From Shinella sp. SUS2 (GTDB lineage: Bacteria > Pseudomonadota > Alphaproteobacteria > Rhizobiales > Rhizobiaceae), in the NCBI RefSeq assembly GCF_001262505.1, contig NZ_KQ410743.1, positions 36,068-100,067 of the forward strand: a DNA stretch of 64,000 nt, read 5' to 3'. Of this stretch, positions 1-9,004 are shown one piece after another. Each line of letters begins with the position of its first letter. Position 1 is the stretch's first letter. The position numbers were made by a program, and so were the translations under genes. The notes below the pieces were generated by a model. It was given only the letters and a program-made list of their open reading frames with translations. It had not been told where the DNA came from and ran no database searches.

Positions 1-579
1 CGGATCGTCACGCCAGCTTTCGCCGCGCGCCGCAAGGAAAGCACGGACGGCCGCCCGGTCGAGGGCGAGGAACGGCCGCAGCAGCCAGACCGCACCGTTC
101 AACAGAACGGCATCCGCCATCCCGGAAAGGCCGATCCCCTCCGCAGATCGCGCGGCACGCATCGCCACGGTCTCGCTCTGATCGTCGCGCGTGTGCGCCG
201 CAAGGATGGCATCGGCTCCCATGTCCACGGCAGCAGCAGCAAGAAGGTCGTAGCGCTTGGCGCGGGCCGCAGCCTGCAAGCCAGAATGCGGCTTTCCTCC
301 CTCCCAACGGCGAACGCTGTGCCCAATACCGTAGCGCGCGCAGAGTGCGCCGACCCAAGCAGCCTCCTCAGCCGAGCCGGGGCGCAGGTCGTGGTCGATC
401 GTGCAGGCGGAAAGGGTGATGCCGGGAAAGCGCCCGGTCGCGCAAAGCGTGGCGAGGGCCACGAGCAATCCGGTTGAATCGCTGCCACCGGATATGGCGA
501 CGAGCAGATGCGCAGGGCGTTTGAAACTGTTCAGAAAACGGCTGGCTACCTCGACGACGGGATCGTCCGCGCGGGCCAT
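1..579 (-). CDS. tilS: tRNA(Ile)-lysidine synthase TilS (N-terminal part, cut by window start)
   Basis: TilS ligates lysine to C34 of the AUA-reading tRNA-Ile, changing its codon specificity, in the cytosol. The frame stays open from an ATG at 579 to base 1 (193 codons), so the C-terminus lies outside the window. The N-terminus carries the ATP-pyrophosphatase loop (AISGGSDSTG, about residues 28-37). Further on are the LAAHTRDDQSET motif and, near the edge, the ARGESWRDDP segment typical of N-type PP-loop lysidine synthases. It starts 20 bases after the cpoB stop, the usual rhizobial order at the end of the tol-pal cluster. The catalytic residues visible are intact. Identification is firm; only the tRNA-binding C-terminal domain cannot be checked. 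Confidence 0.93.
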   Translation of the reverse strand, partial: MARADDPVVEVASRFLNSFKRPAHLLVAISGGSDSTGLLVALATLCATGRFPGITLSACTIDHDLRPGSAEEAAWVGALCARYGIGHSVRRWEGGKPHSGLQAAARAKRYDLLAAAAVDMGADAILAAHTRDDQSETVAMRAARSAEGIGLSGMADAVLLNGAVWLLRPFLALDRAAVRAFLAARGESWRDDP

Positions 580-599
580 GGCGTTTCTTCCGTCCGCAG

Positions 600-1613
600 T
601 CAGCAGGACAGGCGGCTCTGTTCGGAGGAGACCTTGGTCTTCACGGCCTTGGAAGCGTCGGGATAACGCTTGTTCACCTCGCGCAGCGTGGCGCAGGCGG
701 TTTCACGGTTGTCGAGCGCGGCAAGCGACATGCCGAGCTTCAGCAGCATTTCCGGCGCCTTCTTCGACTTGCTGAACGTCTGGTGCGCGTTGAGGAAAGT
801 CTTGGCGGCGTCGTTGAAATTGCCTTGCGAATATTGCGCCTCGCCCAGCCAGAAATTGGCGTCGGCCGCCTTCTCGCCTTTCGGGAAGATGTCGAGATAG
901 TCGCGGAATTCGCGTTCGGCGAGCTGGTAGTCGCCGGAAAGCACATGGCCGTAAGCCACCTGGTAGAGGTCGTCGGGATTGTCGAGCGAGGCGGACGACG
1001 ACTGCGAGGCCTGCGGCAGGCCGTCCTCGACGCCCGGCAGCGTGTTGTCGTTGCCGATCGAGGCGCTCTGGTTGTTGAGGTCCGGATTGGTCTCGGCACC
1101 GATCGGGTTGCCGTTCTCGTCGAAACGGATGGACCCCAGTTCCTGCGGCTGCGCGCCACCGCCCGTGTTCTGGTTGCCCGCGGTCTGGCTCCGCGTGTCG
1201 GTTCCGGCGGGATCATCCGCCGGCACCCTGTTCGAGGCGATCTGCTGGTCGGCCGTGCCGCCATTCACCGGCTTTTCAAGGGCGCCGCTCTTGCCGGAGC
1301 CACTCTTGCCGCTTTCGAGATCCTGGAAGCGATATTCGTTGTCTTCCTGCGCCTTGCGAATCTGCTCCTGCATCTGGAGGAGCTGGTAGCTCATTTCCTC
1401 GATCCGGCCATTGAGGCTGCGGATCTGTTCCTCGAGCTGCCCGACGCGCGGATCCATGGCCTGCGCGAGGATAACCTCACCCGTTTCCATCCGTTCGTTC
1501 TTTGCCGGCAGAAAACCGTTGGCAAGCGGGAAAAGCGGCGATGCGCTGATCGGCCCGACCATGCCTGCTACCGCTGCCAGACTGAGAACGCCTGCCGCGA
1601 CAAGTTTCTTCAT
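600..1613 (-). CDS. cpoB: Tol-Pal system protein YbgF/CpoB
   Basis: Periplasmic partner of TolA that links outer-membrane constriction with peptidoglycan synthesis at division (known for E. coli CpoB). The 337-residue product has a signal peptide (about residues 1-24, Ala-rich core). A trimerising coiled coil follows at about 57-100 (repeats such as QLEEQIRSLNGRIEEM). Next is a long Gly/Asn/Gln/Ser-rich linker, and finally TPR-like repeats from about 210 (DLYQVAYGHVLSGDYQLAE, ADANFWLGEAQYSQGNF). It is the last tol gene before tilS. The linker is longer than in enterobacterial CpoB, as is usual in alphaproteobacteria. Confidence 0.92.
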   Translation of the reverse strand: MKKLVAAGVLSLAAVAGMVGPISASPLFPLANGFLPAKNERMETGEVILAQAMDPRVGQLEEQIRSLNGRIEEMSYQLLQMQEQIRKAQEDNEYRFQDLESGKSGSGKSGALEKPVNGGTADQQIASNRVPADDPAGTDTRSQTAGNQNTGGGAQPQELGSIRFDENGNPIGAETNPDLNNQSASIGNDNTLPGVEDGLPQASQSSSASLDNPDDLYQVAYGHVLSGDYQLAEREFRDYLDIFPKGEKAADANFWLGEAQYSQGNFNDAAKTFLNAHQTFSKSKKAPEMLLKLGMSLAALDNRETACATLREVNKRYPDASKAVKTKVSSEQSRLSC

Positions 1614-1764
1614 CTATCTTCGTCCTGTTGGTCCCATTGTACGCCGAAGCGCTGCCGAAGAGTTTTCCAAATACTCCCAAAAAGCAACGGAGTTCGGCCA
1701 AAGTGTGTTGAAAAAAGAAAGGCGGCCTCTCGGCCGCCTCTCCCGCATCCTTCCGAAGAAGGAA

Positions 1765-2301
1765 TTACATGCCGGCGCCACCAAGAACGGTCACGGCGCG
1801 GCGGTTCTGCGACCAGCAGGAAATATCGTCGCACACGGCGACCGGCTTTTCCTTGCCGTAGGAGATCGTCTTGATACGGTTTGCCGGGATACCGCGCGAC
1901 GCGAGGTACTGGCGGGTCGAAGCTGCACGGCGTGCGCCGAGCGCCAGGTTGTATTCACGCGTGCCGCGTTCGTCAGCATGGCCTTCGACCGTGATCCCGT
2001 AGTTCGGGTACTTCTGCAGCCACTGGGCCTGACGGTCGAGCGTCGCTGCGGCGTCGGCACGAATCGAAGTCGAGTCCGTGTCGAAGAAGATGCGGTCGCC
2101 GACATTGACGGTGAAGTCCTGCTGCGAGCCCGGCGTCGCGGCACCAGCGCCGCCATTGAGGCCGAGGTCACCGGCATTGTTCGGCATGTTCTTCTTGGAA
2201 GCGCAGCCAGCAAGTGCCAGGCTCATGAACAGGGCGATCATTGCCGGATTGCGGGCGATGGTCTGCATGCGGCCAGCGGCCGGGGAATGAATGCGGCTCA
2301 T
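1765..2301 (-). CDS. pal: Peptidoglycan-associated lipoprotein Pal
   Basis: Outer-membrane lipoprotein that binds peptidoglycan and is relocated by TolB/TolA during division. The chosen ATG at 2301 has GGAGA about 7 bases upstream. An in-frame ATG further upstream lacks a ribosome site and would bury the signal peptide. The 178-residue product has a lipobox LALAGC with the acylated cysteine at residue 33, then a short linker and an OmpA-like domain with VEGHADERGTREYN, the diaminopimelate-binding loop. It lies between tolB and cpoB. The length is normal for Pal. Confidence 0.95.
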   Translation of the reverse strand: MSRIHSPAAGRMQTIARNPAMIALFMSLALAGCASKKNMPNNAGDLGLNGGAGAATPGSQQDFTVNVGDRIFFDTDSTSIRADAAATLDRQAQWLQKYPNYGITVEGHADERGTREYNLALGARRAASTRQYLASRGIPANRIKTISYGKEKPVAVCDDISCWSQNRRAVTVLGGAGM

Positions 2302-2540
2302 GAGCCGGTCTCCTTGCATCAGTTCTTGCGTCAAGTTCGTTGAAGCGTCGGTTTCAATCAGGGTTGCCAGACTGTAACCGCGGTCGGTTAATCCGCGTTC
2401 AACGTTTATGGTTAACGATTGCTTGTAAGACCGTCCCCGGCCCCCGCGCATCAAATGGAGACGGGCCTGCCGCGTCTCGCTGCCGCCTGATTTACAGGAC
2501 TTTGCGGCAAGAACGCGGCAGGCCCGCCTCATATGTGTTG

Positions 2541-3845
2541 CTATTCCAGAAGCGGCGACCAGGCCGGGTCGGAAGCAAAGCCCTTGGTCTGCACGGCCTG
2601 TTCGTTGTAGCCGGAAAGGTCGATCGAATAGATCTGCGGGCCCCCAGCGCCGGCCGGCTGGCGGAAGAACATCAGCACGCGGCCGTTCGGCGCCCAGGTC
2701 GGGCCTTCATTGTGGAAGCCCGATGTCAGGATGCGCTCGCCCGAACCATCCGTCTTCATCACGCCGATCGAGAACTTGCCGCCCGACTGCTTGGTGAAGG
2801 CGATGAGATCGCCGCGCGGAGACCAGACCGGCGTGGAGTAGGAACCGTCACCGAACGAAACGCGGCGCTGGTTGGAGCCGTCGGCCCCCATCACATAGAG
2901 CTGCGGCCTGCCGCCCCGGTCGCTTTCGAACACGATCTGCGTGCCGTCAGGCGAATAGGAGGGTGCGGTATCGATCGCCGCCGTCGAGGTGAGACGCGTC
3001 GTCGTGCGCGAGCGCAGGTCCATCGTATAGATGTTGGCATTGCCTTCCTGCTGCAGGCTCATGATGACCTTCTGGCCATCCGGCGAGAAGCGCGGCGAGA
3101 AGGTCATGCCCGGGAAATTGCCGACCACTTCGCGCTGTCCCGTCTCCAGCTGGAGCAGGTAGACGCGCGGCTGGTTGCCCTCGAAGGACATGTAGGTGAT
3201 TTCCTGGCGGCTCGGCGAGAAGCGCGGCGTCAAGACCAGCTCGTTGGAATTGGTAAGGGCCCGGGCGTTGAAGCCGTCCTGGTCCATGATGGCGAGCTGG
3301 CGCTTGCGGGCGTTCTTCGGGCCGCTTTCGGCGACATAGACGATGCGGGTGTCGAAGTAGCCCTTTTCGCCTGTCAGGCTCTCATAGATCGCATCGGCGA
3401 TGATATGCGCCACACGGCGCCAGTTTTCCGGCTGGGTATAGAACTGCTGGCCGGTGATCTGCTTGCCGGCGAAGGTGTCCCAGAGACGGAATTCGGCGCG
3501 CAGGCGGCCATCGCCTTCCTGCGTCACGCGGCCCGTGACGAGGGCCTGCGCATTGATGACCTTCCAGTCGTCGAAGCGCGGTGCCTGGTCCGGGTTGGCG
3601 ATCTTCTCGATGAAGGCCTGTTTGTTGACCGGCGCGAAGAGGCCGGACCGCTTCAGGTCCGCCGCGATCACGTCGGTGATGCGCTGGCCGAGATCGCCGC
3701 CGGCGATGAAGTCGGTAACGGCGATCGGCAACGGCTCGACATTGCCCTTGTTGATGTTGATTTCCACGAGCGCCCAGGCCTGCGGCAGGGAGGCCGCAAG
3801 GCCGGTCAGCACGACCAGCAAACGGAGAAGAGTGCGTCTGAACAT
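2541..3845 (-). CDS. tolB: Tol-Pal system beta-propeller protein TolB
   Basis: Periplasmic protein that shuttles between Pal and the TolA/inner-membrane complex. The 434-residue product begins with a 25-residue signal peptide ending AWA. The N-terminal TolB domain (about 30-165) follows, then PD40 propeller repeats with recurring SPDG-type turns (RFSPDGQKV, SYSPDGTQIVF, VWSPRGDLIAF, TWAPNGRVLMF). The gene starts 21 bases after the tolA stop and pal follows, giving the conserved tolQRAB-pal order. Length and domain order are standard. Confidence 0.96.
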   Translation of the reverse strand: MFRRTLLRLLVVLTGLAASLPQAWALVEININKGNVEPLPIAVTDFIAGGDLGQRITDVIAADLKRSGLFAPVNKQAFIEKIANPDQAPRFDDWKVINAQALVTGRVTQEGDGRLRAEFRLWDTFAGKQITGQQFYTQPENWRRVAHIIADAIYESLTGEKGYFDTRIVYVAESGPKNARKRQLAIMDQDGFNARALTNSNELVLTPRFSPSRQEITYMSFEGNQPRVYLLQLETGQREVVGNFPGMTFSPRFSPDGQKVIMSLQQEGNANIYTMDLRSRTTTRLTSTAAIDTAPSYSPDGTQIVFESDRGGRPQLYVMGADGSNQRRVSFGDGSYSTPVWSPRGDLIAFTKQSGGKFSIGVMKTDGSGERILTSGFHNEGPTWAPNGRVLMFFRQPAGAGGPQIYSIDLSGYNEQAVQTKGFASDPAWSPLLE

Positions 3846-3866
3846 AAATCTAGGCCTTCCTAGTTC

Positions 3867-4979
3867 TTACATCATCTGGCTGGGGTCGAAGTTCACGACG
3901 ACTTCGCTCCAGGCGTCATATTTTTCTGGTGGCAGGCCCTTGAAGGGCCGCGATTTCATGATGGCGCGGCGGGCACCGCCGGCCAGCGCCCGGCGCGCGG
4001 AATCCGAACCGCCCGTCGCCACCACTTCCGGCTCGCCGATGATGTCGCCGTTCTGGTCGAGCTGCATCTTGACCTGGATGCGCACGTCGGCGGAGTCGGC
4101 AAGGCCGGGAATGATCGACCAGTTGTTCTGGATCTGGCCGCGCAGGGCGTCCATTTCGCTCAGCGACAGTTTCGTGCCGCTCGTCGTCTTCTTGCCGCCG
4201 AGCGCGGCCTGCTCCTGCGAGCGTTTCGCGCCGCCGCCGGCCGCTTTTTCCTTGTTGAGAAGCGCAGCGATCTCGTCCGAGTTGAAATCGCTTTCGTTCA
4301 GCGAGCTCGCCTTTTCCTGCTTCTTCTTCTGGTCCTTCTTGCGGTCGGGCGTCTTGGCGGTCTCGGCCTTCGCCGTCTCCACCTTCTTCTCGGCCGGCTT
4401 TTCCGCGGTCTCGGTCTTCTTCGTCTCGACCTTCGGCTTCATTTCGGGAAGCGGGATCTTGTCCGGCAGCGCCTCGGCGTCCTCGACTTCGGCTGGCTTT
4501 TCCTCGGACGGCGTCGCCTCGGGCTTCGGGTCCGGCTTGACCTCCTGCTTGGTCTCGGGAAGCGCGGCGACCTCGGTCGAGGGCTCGCTGGCAGTCTCTT
4601 CCTGCTTCACGTCCTCGACAGGCTTGGTGTCCGGCGTCTGCACGACCTTTTCGGCCTTTTCCGGCGCGGCAGCGGTCTCGATATCGCGCGGCTTTTCCTC
4701 CGGCGTCGGCAGGTTCTTCAGGTCGACATCGTTTTCGCCGGCGTTTTCCGCATTCTCGACCGGCGTCTGCTTCTTGGTCGGAACAGGCGCGGCCTTTTCC
4801 TTCAGCTCGGCTTTCTTGTCGCCCTGCTGGATCTGCGTCAGCTCCTCGATCGACACGATATCGACCGGCATCGCCTCGACATTGGCGACGTCGAAACTTT
4901 CAGGACTGCCGAGCGAAACCAGCGCCCAGGTGAGAACCAGGGAGTGGATGACGGCGGATGTGGCGAGACTGCCCTTCAT
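3867..4979 (-). CDS. tolA: Cell envelope protein TolA
   Basis: Inner-membrane protein that spans the periplasm and transmits TolQR proton-motive energy to Pal. The 370-residue product has one N-terminal membrane segment (about residues 6-25) and a long Lys/Glu/Pro/Ala-rich stalk (about 45-245) with many KPxEK-type motifs. A C-terminal TolA-III-like domain contains LRGQIQNNWSIIPGL and ends near VVVNFDPSQ. The stalk is highly biased and therefore poorly conserved between genera; position between tolR and tolB makes the call secure. Eight bases separate it from tolR. Confidence 0.93.
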   Translation of the reverse strand: MKGSLATSAVIHSLVLTWALVSLGSPESFDVANVEAMPVDIVSIEELTQIQQGDKKAELKEKAAPVPTKKQTPVENAENAGENDVDLKNLPTPEEKPRDIETAAAPEKAEKVVQTPDTKPVEDVKQEETASEPSTEVAALPETKQEVKPDPKPEATPSEEKPAEVEDAEALPDKIPLPEMKPKVETKKTETAEKPAEKKVETAKAETAKTPDRKKDQKKKQEKASSLNESDFNSDEIAALLNKEKAAGGGAKRSQEQAALGGKKTTSGTKLSLSEMDALRGQIQNNWSIIPGLADSADVRIQVKMQLDQNGDIIGEPEVVATGGSDSARRALAGGARRAIMKSRPFKGLPPEKYDAWSEVVVNFDPSQMM

Positions 4980-4988
4980 GGCGTGCGA

Positions 4989-5441
4989 TCACGTGTCCGG
5001 TTTCTGCTCGGTGACGAGGCCGATATTGGTGAATCCGCCCGCCTGGATGCGCGACATCACGTCGGCGATGACGCCGTACGGCGCCGTGCCGTCGCCCCGC
5101 ACGAAGACGCGCTCGGTATAGCCCGTCGTCGCTACGGCCTGGAGCTTGGCGGCGATCTCGTCGACAGGGATCGGCGTTTCCTGCAGGTAGACCTGGCCGT
5201 CCGCCTTGACGGAAACGGTGATCGGCTGCGTATCGGCGTTCAGGGCCTTGGCCTGCGTCTTCGGCAGGTCGAGCGGCACGCCGACAGTCATCAGCGGCGC
5301 GGCCACCATGAAGATGATGAGCAGCACGAGCATGACGTCGACGAACGGCGTCACGTTGATCTCGCTCATCGGGGCCTTCTTGCCTCCGCCGCGACGGCGG
5401 CGGCCACCGCCCGCATTTTTCGCTCCGACTGACATGCCCAT
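4989..5441 (-). CDS. tolR: Biopolymer transporter / Tol channel protein TolR
   Basis: Works with TolQ as a proton-driven inner-membrane motor for TolA. The 150-residue product has a Gly/Arg-rich cytoplasmic N-terminus and a single membrane helix starting TPFVDVMLVLLII. The Asp at about residue 35 is the expected proton-carrying residue. An ExbD/TolR periplasmic domain follows (ITVSVKADGQVYLQ, VFVRGDGTAPYGVIADVM). It sits 29 bases after tolQ and 9 bases before tolA. All key features are present. Confidence 0.95.
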   Translation of the reverse strand: MGMSVGAKNAGGGRRRRGGGKKAPMSEINVTPFVDVMLVLLIIFMVAAPLMTVGVPLDLPKTQAKALNADTQPITVSVKADGQVYLQETPIPVDEIAAKLQAVATTGYTERVFVRGDGTAPYGVIADVMSRIQAGGFTNIGLVTEQKPDT

Positions 5442-5470
5442 GGGGTCGTCTCCGTCTTTCTAAAGGCCGG

Positions 5471-6187
5471 TCACTGCGCCGCGGCGCGCGGCTGCAGCTT
5501 TTCATCGATCTGGCGCGACAGGATGGCGGAGAACTCGTCCGCGAACCCTTCCATGCGCGCCGTCAGCTTGCCGGCATCGGCAGAGAACTTGTTGTAGGCA
5601 ATAACCGCCGGAATTGCGGCAAGGAGGCCGATGGCGGTGGCGAGAAGCGCTTCGGCGATGCCGGGTGCCACAACCGCAAGGCTCGTCTGCTTGGATCCGG
5701 CAATCGCCTGGAACGAGGTCATGATGCCGACAACCGTACCGAAGAGGCCGACGAAGGGTGCCGCCGAACCGATGGTGGCGAGCGAGCCGAGGCGCGCTTC
5801 CAGCGTTTCGGATTCGCGTGACAACGTCACGTCCATGGCCCGGTCGATACGCATCTGCAGGCCGATCGGCGATCGCGCCCCGCGCTCGAAGCTCTTTTTC
5901 CATTCGCGCATCGCTGCGACGAAGATGGCGCTCATGCCCGACGTCTGGCGGTCGGAGAGCGTACGATAAAGCTCTTCCAGCGACTGCCCGGACCAGAAGA
6001 CCTGCTCGAAGCTGTCGAGCTGGCGACGCGCCTTTCCGTAGCTCACCGTCTTGTCGACGACGATGGCCCAGGTCCAGACGGACGCGGCGATGAGGCCGAG
6101 CATGACCAGCTTCACGACGAACCCGGCCTGCATGAAGAGACCCCACAGGGTCACATTATGCGCCGCTTCCAAACCCACTTGTTCCAT
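5471..6187 (-). CDS. tolQ: Tol-Pal proton channel subunit TolQ
   Basis: MotA/TolQ/ExbB family proton-channel subunit. I start it at the ATG at 6187 (MEQVGLEAAH, 238 aa). The frame is open 22 codons further upstream, but homologues begin near MEQ and the extra residues are Pro/Arg-rich and unlike the family. Three membrane segments are visible: about 18-40, then two in the second half (SAAPFVGLFGTVVGIM and ALLATAIGLLAAIPAVIAYN), separated by the large cytoplasmic loop. First gene of the tol-pal operon; about 310 gene-free bases precede it. Confidence 0.95.
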   Translation of the reverse strand: MEQVGLEAAHNVTLWGLFMQAGFVVKLVMLGLIAASVWTWAIVVDKTVSYGKARRQLDSFEQVFWSGQSLEELYRTLSDRQTSGMSAIFVAAMREWKKSFERGARSPIGLQMRIDRAMDVTLSRESETLEARLGSLATIGSAAPFVGLFGTVVGIMTSFQAIAGSKQTSLAVVAPGIAEALLATAIGLLAAIPAVIAYNKFSADAGKLTARMEGFADEFSAILSRQIDEKLQPRAAAQ

Positions 6188-6497
6188 AGACCTATGTCCC
6201 CGAATCCAAACACCCGGCACGGGCCCTTGCGGCTCGAACCGGGTAACATTCACGCCTTCGCGGTCTCCTGGGAGGTGGATCTCGCATCGGCATTCACAAA
6301 CAAGACGTTGCCAGGAGGATTAGATCCGCACCCGCTCCGCATGTCCGTCAAGAATGTCCGGTTGATGCCGCCGGCCGCCATGCCGGTCAAACGCTTACAA
6401 CCTGCCTTCTTCACGGCAATTTTGGTTAAAGGATGACGTGCAGTGCACAAAACCATCCTCATGGAGCGAGTAAGACATCATTATGGTTAAGGGAGTG
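6188..6497 (-). promoter_or_regulatory. Gene-free leader upstream of tolQ
   Basis: This 310-base gap between ybgC and tolQ holds no convincing coding frame, and codon use in the short open frames is random. It should carry the tol-pal promoter. Several TTGAC-like hexamers exist on the minus strand but none has a well-spaced -10 partner, so I do not name a promoter. Confidence 0.35.
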
Positions 6498-6974
6498 TTA
6501 CTGCCGATGTATCCCGGCCACGTCCTGCGCTTTCGCAAGGAACCGCGCCGCAAGCCCCTCCGGCAGGCGCCGCGGCCGGCCCGCGGAATTGATGACCGCG
6601 ATGATGACGCGGGCGGCGATCAGAAGCTGCTCGCCGCGACGGATCTCCTGGTTGAGGATCATCTTCGCCCCGCCGGCCTTTTCCGTCGAGGTGAGGATGG
6701 TCAGGATGTCGTCCATGCGCGCCGGCGCCTTGAAGTCGATCTCCATGCGGTGCACGACAAAGACCAGACCCTCGCGGTCCTCTTCCAGAATGAGGCTGCC
6801 CTGTTCGACACCGAGCAGGCGGAGGTAATCCGTACGCCCGCGTTCCAGAAAATGCAGGTAGCGGGCGTGATAGACGACGCCGGAAAAATCCGTGTCCTCA
6901 TAGTAGACCCGCTGTGCAAGCCGGTGTCCGGCGTGCGTGAGCTCGCCCGAGAGATGGTGATTGTAATCCGTCAT
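6498..6974 (-). CDS. ybgC: Tol-Pal associated acyl-CoA thioesterase YbgC
   Basis: Hotdog-fold thioesterase acting on short or acyl-CoA substrates, usually the first gene of tol-pal clusters. The start at 6974 (MTDYNHHLSG, 158 aa) is preceded by GGAAGAGAAG. Upstream in-frame codons run into another gene's sequence and lack a ribosome site. The catalytic motif YYEDTDFSGVVYHARYL, with its Asp and nearby His, is intact at about residues 24-40. A gap of about 310 bases separates it from tolQ, so it may be transcribed separately. Confidence 0.93.
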   Translation of the reverse strand: MTDYNHHLSGELTHAGHRLAQRVYYEDTDFSGVVYHARYLHFLERGRTDYLRLLGVEQGSLILEEDREGLVFVVHRMEIDFKAPARMDDILTILTSTEKAGGAKMILNQEIRRGEQLLIAARVIIAVINSAGRPRRLPEGLAARFLAKAQDVAGIHRQ

Positions 6975-7020
6975 GGCGCTTCTCTTCCGCAAAGCGCCCG
7001 CAATTGCAAGGTTTTCGCGC

Positions 7021-7923
7021 TCACCCGAGCTCGACAACCATGATTTCCGGCGGCGAACCGAAACGAACCGGCGCAATCGAGCAGCCAAGTCCGCCGGAAA
7101 CGCAAAGATGCCGCCCGCCCTCGACGACATGGCCATAGGCGTAGCGGTTGCCGTATCGCGACGGCACCACGGGCGAGTAACCAAGAAGGCGAACCTGCCC
7201 GCCATGGGTATGGCCCGACAGCGTCACCGCCACACGATCCGGCACATCCGGAAAAATATCGGGCTCATGCGCCAGAAGGATCACTGGCGCATCATCGGTC
7301 ACCTGGGCGAGCGTACCGGGCAGATCGTGGACGCCGACGAAGCTTCGCCGCCCGAAAGCCGTGCCCGGCCGAAGCGCCAATTGATCCCCAAGTCCGGCCA
7401 GCCAGAACACGTGGCCGTCCTTTTCGAGCCGAACGGCCTGATTGACATAGACAGGAATGCCAACCGCCTTAAGCGCTTTTTCTCCAAATGTCTCAATCAC
7501 CGGATTCCGCTGAAAGGTAAGGTCCTCCCAGTAGTCGTGATTGCCGAGGATGGCGTGAACCCCGAGCGGCGCAGAGAGGCCGGACATGGCCTCGGCCCAT
7601 TCGCTTGAATGGACATAGTCCGTCACCAGATTCATACCGCTGACGTAGTCGCCGAGCAGGACGATCAGGTCGGCGTCTAGTGCATTCGCTCGTTTGCAGA
7701 TAGCCTTGATGCGGCTAGCCGTCATCCAGGGCTTGCAGGCATGGACATCCGCCAGCGCCGCTATCCTAAGCCTCAAACCCTCAGGCCAGCCGGGCGGCGT
7801 CAGCCGATAGGTCGTGGTGCGCAGCCGCAGCATCGGCTCGACGCCGACCGCATAGGCCGAAGAGGCGAAGCCCGCGGCGATGAAGCCTCCAAAAGCCTTC
7901 AGCAAACCGCGGCGTGTGATCAC
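7021..7923 (-). CDS. Tat-exported metallophosphoesterase (YkuE/YaeI-like)
   Basis: A calcineurin-like phosphoesterase of 300 residues. The GTG start at 7923 directly abuts the ruvB stop (TGAGTG), which indicates translational coupling. The N-terminus TRRGLLKAFGGF followed by an Ala-rich stretch is a twin-arginine signal. Metal-binding motifs appear in order: ADVHA, LLGDYVSG, LGNHDYW, LLAHEPD and SGHTHGGQV. Members such as YkuE and YaeI act on exposed phosphate esters, including UDP-diacylglucosamine for some relatives; the substrate here is unknown. Close linkage to ruvB is positional and does not itself suggest a DNA-repair role. Confidence 0.87.
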   Translation of the reverse strand: MITRRGLLKAFGGFIAAGFASSAYAVGVEPMLRLRTTTYRLTPPGWPEGLRLRIAALADVHACKPWMTASRIKAICKRANALDADLIVLLGDYVSGMNLVTDYVHSSEWAEAMSGLSAPLGVHAILGNHDYWEDLTFQRNPVIETFGEKALKAVGIPVYVNQAVRLEKDGHVFWLAGLGDQLALRPGTAFGRRSFVGVHDLPGTLAQVTDDAPVILLAHEPDIFPDVPDRVAVTLSGHTHGGQVRLLGYSPVVPSRYGNRYAYGHVVEGGRHLCVSGGLGCSIAPVRFGSPPEIMVVELG

Positions 7924-8964
7924 TCAATCGTCCTCGGAAAACAGCCTGAACTGCGTCGCCTCCAGATCTTTCGGTGGCGTCAGTCCCATATGTTTCCAGG
8001 CATTTACGGTCAAAACACGGCCGCGCGGCGTGCGCTGGATAAAACCCTGCTGGATCATGTAGGGCTCGATGATGTCCTCGATCGCATCGCGCGGCTCGGA
8101 AAGCCCCGCTGCGATCGTCTCGATGCCGACAGGCCCGCCGCCGAAATTGTGCGCGATCATCGAGAGATAGCGCCGGTCGAGCTGGTCGAGACCCATATTG
8201 TCGACGAGAAGCCGCGTCAGCGCCTCGTCGGCAATCTTTTGCGTCACCGCCTCGGCCCTTGCCACTTCGGCGAAATCGCGCACGCGGCGCAGAAGGCGGC
8301 CGGCAATGCGCGGCGTGCCCCGCGCCCGGCGGGCGATTTCGCGCGCACCCTCGTCCGTCATACCGAGGCCCATCAGCCGCGCACCACGGCGCACGATCAG
8401 TTCCAGTTCCTCGGCCGTATAAAAATTGAGCCGTACCGGAATGCCGAACCGGTCGCGCAGCGGCGTCGTCAGGAGGCCGAGGCGCGTGGTGGCAGCGACC
8501 AGGGTGAACTTCGACAGGTCGATCTTCACCGAACGCGCCGCCGGGCCTTCGCCGATGATCAGGTCGAGCTGAAAATCCTCCATGGCCGGATAGAGGATTT
8601 CCTCCACGGCCGGGTTGAGGCGGTGGATTTCGTCGATGAAGAGGACGTCGCGCTCTTCAAGGTTGGTCAAAAGCGCCGCAAGGTCGCCGGCTTTCGCGAT
8701 GACGGGGCCGGACGTCGAGCGGAAATTGACGCCGAGCTCCTTGGCCATGATCTGCGCTAGTGTCGTCTTGCCGAGGCCGGGCGGGCCGACGAACAGCACA
8801 TGGTCGAGCGCCTCGCCGCGGTTCTTCGCCGCCTCGATGAAGATCTTGAGGTTCGCCCGCGCCTCCGCCTGGCCGGTGAAATCGTCCAGCGTCTGCGGCC
8901 GCAAGGCCGTATCGATGTCCTCGCCGCGCTTTTCCGGCGAAAGCAGTCTGTTCTCGTCGCTCAT
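7924..8964 (-). CDS. ruvB: Holliday junction branch-migration helicase RuvB
   Basis: AAA+ motor that drives branch migration with RuvA. 346 residues, normal length. Walker A GPPGLGKT (about 60-67), Walker B FIDEIHR, sensor-1 VAATTRLG, the PLRDRFG segment carrying the arginine finger, and the C-terminal winged helix near QQGFIQRTPRGR are all present. Forty bases separate it from ruvA. The metallophosphoesterase gene follows without a gap. Confidence 0.97.
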   Translation of the reverse strand: MSDENRLLSPEKRGEDIDTALRPQTLDDFTGQAEARANLKIFIEAAKNRGEALDHVLFVGPPGLGKTTLAQIMAKELGVNFRSTSGPVIAKAGDLAALLTNLEERDVLFIDEIHRLNPAVEEILYPAMEDFQLDLIIGEGPAARSVKIDLSKFTLVAATTRLGLLTTPLRDRFGIPVRLNFYTAEELELIVRRGARLMGLGMTDEGAREIARRARGTPRIAGRLLRRVRDFAEVARAEAVTQKIADEALTRLLVDNMGLDQLDRRYLSMIAHNFGGGPVGIETIAAGLSEPRDAIEDIIEPYMIQQGFIQRTPRGRVLTVNAWKHMGLTPPKDLEATQFRLFSEDD

Positions 8965-9004
8965 CGCGCCCTAATCCCATTGTCCACGGCGGAAGGCAAC
9001 CACG

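Noticed and set aside
2340..3863. A 507-codon plus-strand frame opposite tolB.
   Set aside because: Same cause: a stop-free shadow of a GC-rich gene, with no family match and no ribosome site.
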